Source: Verrucomicrobiota bacterium
Lineage (GTDB): Bacteria > Verrucomicrobiota > Verrucomicrobiia > Opitutales > Opitutaceae
Direction of reading: 5' to 3'
DNA: 36,572 nt
Assembly (NCBI GenBank): GCA_023457715.1
Contig: JAEWKR010000040.1
Location: 1 to 36,572, forward strand
The stretch's first letter is position 1. The number at the start of each line of letters is the position of its first letter. Of the stretch, positions 14,790-25,700 are shown one piece after another. A program made the translations under genes and the position numbers. The notes beneath the pieces are model-generated. The model had not been told where the DNA came from, did no database searches, and saw nothing but the letters and a program-made list of their open reading frames with translations.

Positions 14790-14900
14790 TCTTTCTCTTT
14801 CTCTTAATCTTTCTCTTTCTCTTGCCTTGGATTGTGCTCGTGCGCGGAAGGCCCGGGCCCAAACCGGAGAAAGAGAAAGATTAAGATTAAGAGAAAGACC
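14790..14900. repeat. Pyrimidine/purine long inverted repeat, copy 2
   Basis: The arms 14790-14822 and 14867-14900 match those of copy 1 (1732-1845) nearly base for base, including the following ACCAAAGGG, whereas the central loop is unrelated except for a CCTTGG start. As in copy 1, it sits just downstream of a plus-strand stop codon. Confidence 0.9.
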
Positions 14901-14979
14901 AAAGGGCTTTTATTAGGGGAAGGCGGACGGCGGAGACCGGCCGCGCGGGTCCACGATGAGTCAGCGCGGCAATCATAAA

Positions 14980-15006
14980 AACGCTCCGTCGCGAGGACGG
15001 AGCGTT
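14980..15006 (-). terminator. Rho-independent terminator of the Ig-GH9 gene
   Basis: Read on the minus strand, AACGCTCCGTCC and GGACGGAGCGTT-type arms form a perfect stem of 11-12 bp with a short loop, followed by TTTTTATG. It lies 31 bp after the stop codon of the minus-strand GH9 gene. Confidence 0.8.
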
Positions 15007-15037
15007 GATTCAACATGCGCGGGGCAACGCCGACCGC

Positions 15038-18000
15038 CTACGGTTTGTGAAGGAAGGCGTACATCAATGCGTTCCAGACCATGGTCTCGTGTACCGTGAA
15101 TTCATTGACGATAATCCATGACCATCCGTGGGCATAGCGGCGGAGCATCGGCAGGTTGTCGAAGGTCGGATACAGCTTGTTGTTCACCGCCCGCTCCCAC
15201 GGGATGCCACCCCGGTCGTCATCGGGACCGTAGACGACGATGCCTGGCACGTTGCCAATCGGGTTACCCACGGGGTCGACGCGTCCTCCCGGCGTATGGT
15301 CATCCTTGAGGCCGAACTTCGTGAAGTACGAATTGCAGTCGAGCGGGCTGTTGACCTGGTCCGTTCCCAAGCCGGTGCAGAAGGATATACCCATGGGATT
15401 CAGGCCCACGGAGAAATCCGCGTACTGCGCGACTGCCTTGGTGTACTTGGCCTTGAGCGCGGTATCGGTGGTGATCGCCGCCGCATACATCAGCGGAGAC
15501 GCAAACCGGCCTTGGGCCGTGCTGTTGCCGATCCCCATGTAGGCTACGACGCCCTGAGGGTATGCCGTGGCTTCCGGCAGGCGGCCGAATGTCAGCGTTT
15601 GTTCAGCGTCTGCGGCGTAGTTGTTGATCTTTGCCGCGAGGCTGTCCCGTGTGGCGGGGTGCACGTCGCTGCGAACCGGCGGCAGGAGGTAGCTGATGAA
15701 ATGGGCCGGCTGGCAATATTTGTAGAGATCGCCCGGACCGTACTGATATCTTTCGTATTGCGGAGCGGTCGGAGGGTTCACGATCAGTCGATTAACCTCC
15801 TTTTGGAAGATCTGGTGATACCGAGCCGAGTGCGCGTCCGTGGAGGGTACCGCGAGAAACAGCTGCAGGGCCGCATACAGGTAGTGCGTCTGGCCCGCCG
15901 CGCCGGTCTCATCAAACCGGTTGCGCGCCTCGAGATAATTCCATGCGGCCTTGGCGCGGGTAATCAACCCCGCGGCGCGCGCTTCGAGGGAGGCATCGCC
16001 GGGTGCGCATCGCCGGAGCAGGCGCGCCGTGTGCGCAAATATTCCAGCGCAGTATGCGGTCGATTGATCATCCACCTGCATCGTGCCGTAAGAGTTGGGG
16101 TCATTCGATGCGTTGCTGGCGCCGTACGTCGTGAAATGCTGACCACTCCATCCCGACATGACACCGCCGCTTTGCGGATCGCTGCCCTCGAGCTGTAGAT
16201 TTTCCCAGAGCAGGACACCCCACAGAATCTCCTCCATCACGTCCGGAACCTGCGGATGATTCAAGAGCCGGGGGATGTTGTACTGGTGGCTCTTGAACCG
16301 ATCCGGGAATGCCTCGAAGAAGGAGAGCATTTGGATGGAAATCTGCGGATGCGCCTTCGTGTGGTCCATGTCACCCGCATCGTGATAGCCACCCGCCATG
16401 GCGCCCGAAGCGAGGGAGCCGTACGGGCCCGGCTCGGTGACGTCCACTTCATCCTGGTCGCTCGTCGAACGGAGGTCGTAGCGGATGTTGGTATGGCAGG
16501 CGCCATGGACCCACTCAGTGAACTCCGGCAGCAGAGCCATGCCGCAGCGCATATGGTACAGACCCCGCATCGTTACCCGGGCCAGGTGCTCGCTGTACGT
16601 GTCGCCGACACCGAAGGAGCGCGAGCGACCGGCACCGTTCAGCACCACGTAGTAAGGGCCGCCGGGTGGCACCCCATCGAGCTTCAATTTGTAGACCCTC
16701 TCGCCTGAACGGACGCCGGATCCGGTGTCATCGACGACATCCTCCGAAACCCGCGTCGCGGAGCCGATCACTTCGCCGGTGAGTTCCTTGATCACCTTGT
16801 AGGATGGCTTGGCGGTGCTGCTTACTTGATCATACGGCAGGCTTCCGCCATCGCCCATGAACAGTCCGAAGTTGGCAAACGGCTCGGTGTTTAGGGCGCT
16901 GTATCCGACTTGATTGACCTTGATGGACTCACAGAAGGTGCTGCGCTCCCTGAACACGAATGTCGTGTTGCCGTACGGGGTTTGGAGGTTGTACGATTGA
17001 TTTTCGACGAGTGGCGAAGGCAGCCGCAGGTAGATCTGGTGCCGGGTCACGATCGGGTAGAATTTTCCGGACATGCCCGGTTTGAGGAACTCGCCCTTTT
17101 CGTCCCAGGGGACCGAATACCGGTGAATCCCAGCGGGGGCCTGGCTGTTAACCGACCATGCACTCGGCGTGAGATTCAGCTGATGATAGGTAGGGGTGAC
17201 GTTCAGTTCATGTTCCTCCTCATAGGGCCCCTGCAGGACAACCACCAGAACCTTGGGCGCCGCGGTCCGCACCTCGACGATGACCGGGTTTTGCCCGGCT
17301 GCCGGTGGCGGAGCTTCGACCAGGAGCGTTCCTACGATGCTCGCCTTGCTTCCGTTGGAATCGGACACGACGGCATAGTAGTCGCCCGCGTGAGTCGCCT
17401 GGACCCCCGTGAGGGTCAGTGAAGAACCCGTGGCGCCCGGCAGCGCACTGCTGTTGTGATACCATTGGTAGGTGAGTGCACCGGAGCCCGTTGCCTTCAC
17501 GCTGAAATAGACGTTCTTTCCCGGTTCAATCCGTTGTGCGCGGGGGTGGTCGGTGATGGTGGGTCCACCGGCAGGAGCGGGCGTGACCGTGAGGGTAGCC
17601 GCCGCGCTCGTGACGCTTCCCGCCGAATTCGACACGATGACGCTGTAACTACCCGCATCGCCCGTTTGCACGTTCGAGAGTGTCAGGGTTGGGGAATTGG
17701 TCCCGACGTTGGTCGTACCTTTCCGCCACTGGTAGTTTGGCGCCGGGCTCCCCGTCGCACCTACGGAGAAGACTGCCGTGCTGCCAATGGACGCGTTTTG
17801 ATTCTGCGGCTGGGTCGTTATGGCGGGGACGGACGGCGTCGTGCTGACCGTCAGGGTGGCGTCGCTGCTTGTCACCGAGCCGCCGCTGTTGCTGACGACG
17901 ACGGAATAAGTGCCCGCATCGCTGCTTTGCGCGTTGGAGAGCGTATACGAAGCGGAAGTTGCGCCGGTAATCGCCGCGCCGTTCTTGCGCCATTGGTAGG

Positions 18001-19237
18001 TGAGAGGTGCCGATCCGGATGCCGTGACGCTGAAGTTTGCGCTCGTGCCCGCACTGACCGTCAGACTCTGGGGCTGGGTGGTAATTGTCGGCGTGGTTCC
18101 TCCGTCGTTAACGGTTAGAATCGCGCTGCCACTCCACGCGGCGCCGTAGCCGTTCGTGACCCAGCAATAATAGCCGGCCGCATCGCTCGCTTGCGCATTG
18201 TTGATCGTGTAGGACGCGGCGTTGGCTCCGGGAATATTCTCGCCGTTCTTGCGCCATTGATACGTCAGCGGCGCCGTGCCGGAGGCGGTCACGCTGAAGG
18301 TGACGCTCGCACCCGCGTTGACCGTCTGGTCCCAGGTTTGAGACGTGATCGAGGGTGCGGTCCCGCTCGAGGTCACGGTCAGAATCGCGTTGCCACTCCA
18401 TGCGGCGCCATAGCCGTTGCTGACGAGGCAATAATAACCCGCCGCGTCGCTGGCTTGCGCATTGTTGATCGTGTAGGACGCAGCGTTGGCACCCGCGATA
18501 TTGTTGCCATTCTTGCGCCATTGATAGGTCAGCGGTGCCGTGCCGGAGGCGGTGACGCTGAAGGTCGCGCTTGCACCCGCGTTGACCGTCTGGTCCCAGG
18601 TCTGAGACGTGATTGCTGGTGCAGTCCCGCTCGAGTTGACGGTGAGAATCGCATTGCCACTCCAAGCCGAACCATACCCGTTGGTGATCCAGCAATAATA
18701 GCCCGCAGCGTCGCCGGCTTGCGCATTGTTGATCGTGTAGGACGCCGCATTAGCGCCAGGGATATTCTCGCCATTCTTGCGCCATTGATACGTGAGAGGG
18801 GCCGTGCCGGAGGCGGTGACGCTGAAGGTGGCGCTTGCACCGGCGTTGACCGTCTGGTCCCACGTCTGAGACGTGATCGAGGGGGCCGTGCCGCTCGAAT
18901 TGACGGTGAGGATCGCATTGCCGCTCCAAGCGATCCCAGCGCTGTTGCTGACCAGGCAGTAGTAGCCAGCCGCGTCGCCGGCTTGCGCATTGCTGATCGT
19001 GTAGGACGCGGCGTTCGCGCCGGGGATATTCTCGCCGTTCTTGCGCCATTGATACGTCAGCGGCGCCGTGCCGGAGGCGGTGACGCTGAACGTGGCGGCT
19101 GCGCCGGCGTTCACGGTCTGGTCCCAGGTTTGGGACGTGATGGTGGGAGCGGTCTGCCCGTAGCAAGTCCAGCTGATGCTGGCTGCGAAAACAGCAAATA
19201 ATACCCGCAGCAATCTCGCGGGAGAATAGAGCTTCAT
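15038..19237 (-). CDS. Secreted glycoside hydrolase family 9 protein with seven Ig-like domains
   Basis: Predicted extracellular or cell-surface beta-glucanase. From ATG 19237 the 1399-aa product starts with a signal peptide (MKLYSPARLLRVLFAVFAAS…). Seven Ig-like domains of about 87 residues follow (about 30-645), each with TYQWRKNG and a DAG-Y-C/V motif. The first four are nearly identical and carry YYC cysteines; the last three are more diverged. After a linker comes a beta-sandwich with VNQVGY (about 770), the N-terminal Ig-like domain of GH9 cellulases. The GH9 (alpha/alpha)6 domain has GGYHDAGD (about 948-955, nucleophile-activating base region) and the proton-donor region NEFTVHETMVWN near 1378. 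A TTG at 19258 is an alternative start. The gene is divergent from the 2432-aa GH9 gene, with its own terminator. The substrate is probably a beta-1,4-glucan, not proven. Confidence 0.88.
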   Translation of the reverse strand: MKLYSPARLLRVLFAVFAASISWTCYGQTAPTITSQTWDQTVNAGAAATFSVTASGTAPLTYQWRKNGENIPGANAASYTISNAQAGDAAGYYCLVSNSAGIAWSGNAILTVNSSGTAPSITSQTWDQTVNAGASATFSVTASGTAPLTYQWRKNGENIPGANAASYTINNAQAGDAAGYYCWITNGYGSAWSGNAILTVNSSGTAPAITSQTWDQTVNAGASATFSVTASGTAPLTYQWRKNGNNIAGANAASYTINNAQASDAAGYYCLVSNGYGAAWSGNAILTVTSSGTAPSITSQTWDQTVNAGASVTFSVTASGTAPLTYQWRKNGENIPGANAASYTINNAQASDAAGYYCWVTNGYGAAWSGSAILTVNDGGTTPTITTQPQSLTVSAGTSANFSVTASGSAPLTYQWRKNGAAITGATSASYTLSNAQSSDAGTYSVVVSNSGGSVTSSDATLTVSTTPSVPAITTQPQNQNASIGSTAVFSVGATGSPAPNYQWRKGTTNVGTNSPTLTLSNVQTGDAGSYSVIVSNSAGSVTSAAATLTVTPAPAGGPTITDHPRAQRIEPGKNVYFSVKATGSGALTYQWYHNSSALPGATGSSLTLTGVQATHAGDYYAVVSDSNGSKASIVGTLLVEAPPPAAGQNPVIVEVRTAAPKVLVVVLQGPYEEEHELNVTPTYHQLNLTPSAWSVNSQAPAGIHRYSVPWDEKGEFLKPGMSGKFYPIVTRHQIYLRLPSPLVENQSYNLQTPYGNTTFVFRERSTFCESIKVNQVGYSALNTEPFANFGLFMGDGGSLPYDQVSSTAKPSYKVIKELTGEVIGSATRVSEDVVDDTGSGVRSGERVYKLKLDGVPPGGPYYVVLNGAGRSRSFGVGDTYSEHLARVTMRGLYHMRCGMALLPEFTEWVHGACHTNIRYDLRSTSDQDEVDVTEPGPYGSLASGAMAGGYHDAGDMDHTKAHPQISIQMLSFFEAFPDRFKSHQYNIPRLLNHPQVPDVMEEILWGVLLWENLQLEGSDPQSGGVMSGWSGQHFTTYGASNASNDPNSYGTMQVDDQSTAYCAGIFAHTARLLRRCAPGDASLEARAAGLITRAKAAWNYLEARNRFDETGAAGQTHYLYAALQLFLAVPSTDAHSARYHQIFQKEVNRLIVNPPTAPQYERYQYGPGDLYKYCQPAHFISYLLPPVRSDVHPATRDSLAAKINNYAADAEQTLTFGRLPEATAYPQGVVAYMGIGNSTAQGRFASPLMYAAAITTDTALKAKYTKAVAQYADFSVGLNPMGISFCTGLGTDQVNSPLDCNSYFTKFGLKDDHTPGGRVDPVGNPIGNVPGIVVYGPDDDRGGIPWERAVNNKLYPTFDNLPMLRRYAHGWSWIIVNEFTVHETMVWNALMYAFLHKP
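18105..19150 (-). repeat. Four tandem coding repeats of about 261 bp (Ig-like domains 1-4)
   Basis: Four consecutive near-identical units encode the Ig domains beginning T-A-P-x-I-T-S-Q-T-W-D-Q-T-V-N-A-G. The nucleotide similarity is very high, including synonymous positions, which suggests recent expansion or ongoing gene conversion. Assemblies can collapse or expand such a tract. Confidence 0.9.
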
Positions 19238-19792
19238 GGATGTAAAGCGTCCGGACAATGCGCCGGAGGCATCAGTACATTAACGCGCCGGAGGGCTGGC
19301 GGGAATTGAGGACAACCCTAGGATTTGCCGAGGGCGTACCGTATTTGCACGACAACCAAATCCGACCTGGGACCGGATTTAACCCTTAGTCGGACGTGGG
19401 CGAGCGCGTCTACGATGCGGATCCAAGAGACAGCGAGAAAAGGTGGCAGCGACAACCCAACTCGCTGCTGCGCGCCAAGGTGGGGAAAGGATGGCCGTGC
19501 TCTTCGTTGAGTGGAAGTGAACGAGAGTGATGACGGCAAAGAAACCGGGAGGGAGTGCCTTCGGGCCACGTTGCATCGCGCAGGGGACCGATTGCGAGTC
19601 CGGGAGGCGAAGGCGCCGCTTGGTCAACGGGCCGTGAAAAGGGCCTGAAAACCGCGGTTCGCTTGCGTCGCACCTCTGAAGAACCGGCCGGTGTCAGACA
19701 GACACTGACAAGCCTTCGAGCGTGAAGCTGACAGGCTTATCAGACCCACGCGGATAAAGGGATTTACGGGATTCGGTCATGCTGGCGGGGCT
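19238..19792. promoter_or_regulatory. 555-bp divergent regulatory region between the two GH9 genes
   Basis: No gene is supported, and the dispersed repeats that fill other spacers are absent. Inverted repeats are visible. AAATCCG-9-CGGATTT is at 19358-19380, and TGTCAG-7-CTGACA at 19692-19710. AAGCCT…AGGCTT is at 19710-19738, with a further CTGACA at 19728-19733 and TTATCAG at about 19737-19743. The last cluster is 50-100 bp before the start of the 2432-aa gene and could hold operators for both genes. Confidence 0.5.
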
Positions 19793-22700
19793 ATGATTCG
19801 ATTCCTCAGTGCCGCAGTCGCTCTGCTGACTGCCATCACCCTAAACCTCACCTCGGCGTACGCCGTCGAGAACGTCTGGGATTACAGCGTTCAGGTGAGT
19901 TCTGCCGTTCAAGCCTCCCCAGCCAAGATCACCTTGAGCTGGCCGCAGGACACCAACGGCACTCCTTCCAGCTACACGATCTTCCGCAAGGCCCCTTCGG
20001 ACACGAACTGGGGCGCCGGGACCACCATCGCCGGTGGCAACACGTCTTATGTAGACACCAACGTGACGCCGGGTACCCCGTACGAGTACCGGATCACCAA
20101 GGCCGGACCGTCGTCCTACACCGGTTACGGCTACATCCGCACGGGCATCAATGTCCCCCTGGTGGATTACCGTGGCAAGGTGGTGCTCGTCGTGGACAAC
20201 ACGGTCTCCGGCGCGCTGGCCACCGAGCTTAAGCGCCTGGAGCAGGACATGATCGGCGACGGCTGGTCCGTGGTGCGCCACGACGTCAGCCGCACGGCGA
20301 CGGTCGCCAGTGTCAAGGCACTCATCAAGAGCGCCTACGACGCCGACCGCGCGAACGTGAAGGCCGTCTTCCTTTTCGGGCACATCCCGGTGCCGTACTC
20401 CGGCCAGTTCAACCCGGATGGTCACCCCGATCATATCGGCGCGTGGCCGGCGGACGCTTTTTACGGCGACATGGACGGCAACTGGACCGACAGCACCGTC
20501 AATTACACCCAGACCATCAACACCGATGTCAACGATGCCCGCCGCATCAGCAATGTGCCGGGCGACGGCAAGTTCGACCAGTCGGACCTTCCGTCCAACG
20601 TCGAACTGCAGGTCGGCCGCGTCGACCTGGCCAACATGCCCGGTCGCAAGGAGTGGGGCGGTGCGCCGAACTTCGCTTCGGAAACCGAGCTCCTCCGCAA
20701 GTACCTGAACAAGGACCATGCCTTCCGGAACAAGAAGACGACGTCGCCCCGCCGCGCCATCCTGGGCGACTATTTTGGCGCCCGTGGCGGCGAAGCGTTC
20801 GGCGCCTCCGGCTTCCGCAGCTTCGCGCCCCTCGTCGGTGCGAGCAACATCCGCGACTTGAATCGCGAATTCAACGACGGTCGCGGGGTCTGGATTCCGC
20901 AGGTTTCGCAGAACGACGCCCTGCTCGTTTATGGATGCGGCGCCGGCAGTTATGACGCCATGAGCGGCATCGGCAGCACCGGTCTCTACAACGGCGGCAC
21001 CACCTATGACCTGGTCAAGGCCAACACCCGTGGTGTGTTCAATCTGCTTTTCGGCTCCTGGCTCGGCGACTGGGATCACGAGGATAATTTTCTCCGCGCT
21101 CCTCTCGCCACCGATTACGGCCTCGTTTCCGTCTGGTCCGGCCGTCCGCACTGGTACCTGCACCCCATGGGTCAGGGCGAGACCATCGGTTTCGTTGCCC
21201 AGCTCGTGCAGAACAACTCCAACCAGTACCAGCACGCGATCAACACCGCGGCGCGCCGCACGCACATCGCTTTGATGGGTGATCCGACGCTGCGCCTTCA
21301 CCCGGTCGCTCCGGTGGGTTCGCTGAACGGTTCCGCCAGCGGCAGCTCGGTCAACCTCTCGTGGACTGCCGCTTCCGACTCGGCCATCGTGGGTTACCAC
21401 GTCTATCGCGCGACCTCCGCGAATGGCCAGTACACCCGCCTCACCTCGTCCCCTACGACCTCCCTCAACTACACCGACAGCAGCGCGCCGAGCGGCGCGG
21501 TGTATCAGGTCCGTGCAGTCAAGCTGGAGGAGACGACCAGCGGCTCCTATTACAATCAGAGCCAGGGCGCCTTCTGGTCCCTCGCGGGCGGCAGCTCCGG
21601 CGGTACGACCAATCCTCCGGCGACCGTGGCTGACACGACGGCTCCGACTGTCACCGTCTCGTCCCCCGCCTCCGGCGCGACGATTTCCGGTGCGTCCGTG
21701 ACCGTTTCGGTCAATGCGAACGACAACGTCGGCGTCACCGGCGTGCAGTTCAAACTCGATGGCGCGAACCTCGGTTCCGAGGACACCTCGGCCCCTTTCA
21801 GCACCGTGCTGAACACCACCGCCCTTTCGAACGGTTCGCACACCCTCGGTGCGGTGGCGCGTGACGCCGCCGGCAACATGGCCAGCGCCACCACCCTCAC
21901 CGTCACCGTGGCCAACGCGGTCGCCAGCAATGGCGGCACCAGCGGCAGCGGTGGCAGCACCACCACGACCACCACCACCACGCCGCCGCCGAGCACGGTG
22001 ACGGCAGGGAATACCACGCTCGCCACCGCGGGCACCGTGGTCTGGATCGATGACGCTCTGCCCGCCGGCGCCGGCGGTCAGGGTAGCAACGGCGACACGT
22101 GGAACTGGGTCACCAGCCCGACGTTCTCCGGCGGCAAGGCGCATCGTTCCGATGTGGCGGCCGGCAAGCATGAGCACTGGTTTGGCTGGTCGAACAGTCC
22201 GTTGATCGTCAACCAGGGCGAGAAGCTCTTCACGTACGTCTACCTCGACCCGGCGAATCCGCCCAAGCAGATCATGCTGAGCTGGTCGACCAACAGCTCA
22301 TGGGAGCATCGCGCCTACTGGGGCGCCGACCTGCTCAAGCGGGGTACGGGCGCGGCTTATTACAACGCCGGCGCCCTGCCTGAAGCGGGCAAATGGGTTC
22401 GTCTCGAAGTCCCGGCGAGCGCCGTGGGCCTCGATGCCTCGATCGTCACCGCGATGATGTTCACCTGTTATGATGGTGGCGCGACGTGGGATGCCTCGGG
22501 CAAGTCGTTGCCCACGACCAGCGCCATCGAGATCACTCCGACTCCGACGCAGAGCATCACGCCGAACGTCAATGAGGTCGCCTTCTTCGACGACGCTCTC
22601 CCGGCCGGCGCCGGCGGCGTGGGCAGCTACATCGACACGTGGAACTGGATCTCCGCCAATCCCACGCCGTACTCCGGCACCAAGGCGCACAAGTCCAATG

Positions 22701-25700
22701 TCGCCGCCGGTGAGCACAAGCACTGGTTTGGCTGGGCCAGCGAGAAGATGCCCGTCGCCTCCGGTGATGTCCTCTACACCTACGTCTATCTCGACCCGGC
22801 CAACCCGCCCAGCGAGATCATGATCGCCTGGTCCACCAACTCTTCGTGGGAACACCGCGCGTACTGGGGCCAGAACAAGATCAACATCGGCAACGGCGTC
22901 GGCCGCTACCGCGCGGGCGCCCTGCCCCCGACCGGCCAGTGGGTCCGCCTCGAAGTCCCGGCCGCGGCCGTCGGCCTCGCCGGTGAGACCGTCACCGCCA
23001 TGAACTTCATCCTGTTCGACGGCGGCGTCACCTGGGACAAGACCGGCAAGTTCAACGGCTCCGCCGCCACCACCGGCTTCACCGTCCCGGCCTCGTCCTC
23101 TTCCGGCTCCACGTCGGGCGGCACCAGCTCGGGCACCAACACCTCGACGACGACCACCACGACCACGTCTGGTGGCACCACGTCCGGCGGGACCACCTCC
23201 GGTACGAACACGTCAACGACGACCACCACGACCACGTCGGGTGGGACCACCAGCGGCGGCACCAGCTCCGGCTCGACCACCACGACCACGCCGACGACGA
23301 CCACGCCTTCGACCACCACCGCCGGCCTCACGGTTGACGACACGCTGTGGATCGATGACGCGCTGCCGACGGGTGCGGGCGGCATGGGCTCGACGGTCGA
23401 CACCTGGAACTGGACCACGAACCTGGCCTTTAAAGGCACGAAGTCGCATCGTTCCGATGTGGCTGCGGGCAAGCACGAACACTGGTTCGGCTGGTCGAAC
23501 AACAACCTGCCAATCGCCGTGGGCGAAAAGCTCTTCACCTACGTCTACCTCGACCCGGCCAATCCGCCCAAGCAGATCATGCTCAGCTGGTCGACGCAGA
23601 CGTCCTGGGATCAGCGCGCCTACTGGGGCGCCGACCTCCTGAAGCGAGGCACCGGCGCGGCCTACTACAACGCCGGTCCGCTTCCCGCCACGGGCAAGTG
23701 GGTCCGCCTTGAGGTTCCCGCCAGCGCCGTGGGCCTCGAAGGCAAGGCGGTCACCGCCATGATGTTCACTGCCTACGACGGCGGCGTTAACTGGGACGCT
23801 TCCGGGAAATCCAAGGCCGGCAGCAGCTCGAGCGGAAGCACCTCGGGTGGCACGAGCTCCGGCTCGACCACCACGACGACGCCCACCACCACCACGCCGG
23901 TGGTGACCACGGTGGACACGCTCTGGATCGATGACGCCCTGCCCACCGGCGCAGGCGGCATGGGTTCTTCCGTCGACACCTGGAACTGGGTCACAAACCT
24001 CGCGTTCGCCGGCACCAAGTCGCATCGTTCCGATGCGGCTGCGGGCAAGCATGAACACTGGTTTGGCTGGTCGAACAACAACCTGTCGATCGCGACCGGC
24101 GACAAGCTGATCACCTATGTCTACCTCGATCCGGCGAATCCGCCGAAGCAGATCATGCTCAGCTGGTCCACGCAGACTTCCTGGGACCAGCGCGCCTACT
24201 GGGGCGCCGATCTCCTGAAGCGCGGCACCGGTGCGGCGTACTACAACGCCGGCGCCCTGCCCGCCACGGGCAAGTGGGTCCGTCTCGAAGTCCCGGCCAG
24301 CGCCGTGGGCCTCGAAGGCAAGTCGGTCACCGCCATGATGTTCACCGCCTACGACGGTGCGGTGAATTGGGATGCGTCGGGCAAGGCTTCGACCGTGACG
24401 TCGTCCGGGGGCACCACGTCCGGTGGCAGCACCTCCGGCAGCACGACGTCGAGCACGACGACGACGACCACGTCGGGCGGCACCACCTCGGGCGGCACCA
24501 CGTCCGGCTCGACCACCACGACGACGCCCACGACCGGCACGCCCACAACCGGCACTCCGGTCACCAACTCCGAGAACGCGTTCGCGCGGATTCCCGAGGT
24601 CGGCGATCATGAACTTCGCGTGCTCACGCCCACCGTGCTTGAGCTGCGCCGCATCGTCCTGAAGCAACCTGATCCGGCTACGTTTGCCGATTGGAACTTC
24701 GTGGACACGAATGGTAATTTCTCCGCCCCCGCGACCAACAACTTCGCGGTGACGGTGAACGGACAGGCTGTGAACGTCAGTTCGGTTGGTTTCCGCCGCA
24801 TCGTGGCCTACGGGCAACTGTGGGTGCGCGATATGCGCGTGGAGGCCTCCCTGTATCTGACGCTGTCTTCCCCCATCGCTGACGGCCAAGCCGTCGAGGT
24901 GAAGAATCCCAGTGGTAATCTGTGGTCGACGAGCTTCAAGTTCGCGTCCTCGGCTGACCCGCTGCGGTTCAATCCGGCGATTCACGTTAATCAAGAGGGT
25001 TACGCCCCGTCGCTGTCCAAGAAAGCGATGATCGGTTACTACCTGGGCAACCAGGGTGAGCTGACCATCGACTCGTCCAAGGGCTTCAAGCTCGTGAACG
25101 CGGCGACCGGCGTGACGGTCCACACCGGTACCCTGACGCATCGCGTCGAAGCCGGTTATCAGACCAGCCCATTGCCTTACCAAAAGGTCTACGAAGCGGA
25201 CTTCACCAGCTTCAAGACGCCCGGAGAGTACCAGCTCGTGGTGCCGGGTATGGGTGCGTCGCTGCCGTTCCTCATCAACGAGGGCGTCGCGATGGCCTTT
25301 ACCCGCACCTACGAGCTCGGTCTCTACCACCAGCGCTGCGGTCACTCCAATGCGCTGCCCTTTACGCGGTTCACTCACGACGCCTGCCACGTGCGCACCG
25401 CCGAGATCCCGACCGCTTCCGGTTACGACTTCACCTGGCGCACGATCGCCAACTACAGCGGAGGCAACTCAACCCAGACCGCCCCGCAGCTGACCAACGC
25501 GTCGACCATGCTGTACCCGTTCGTCCGCCAGGGCACCATCGATGTGTCCGGCGGCCACCACGACGCGGGTGACTACAGCAAGTACACGACCAACGTGGCC
25601 CAGCTGGCGCATCAGTTGATGTTTACCGCCGACTCCATCAAGGGCGCCTCCGCGCTCGACAATCTCGGCATCCCCGAGAGCGGGGACGGCGTGAGCGACA

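Noticed and set aside
22035..24560. Frameshift or pseudogene in the Thr-rich tracts of the giant GH9 gene
   Set aside because: The frame stays open for 2432 codons and each module after a tract is in register; the tracts are linkers.
19841..25390. Long antisense open frames (778 and 725 codons) opposite the 2432-aa protein
   Set aside because: They translate to Arg/Gly/Val-rich low-complexity sequence typical of shadows; the forward frame has clear domains and a signal peptide.
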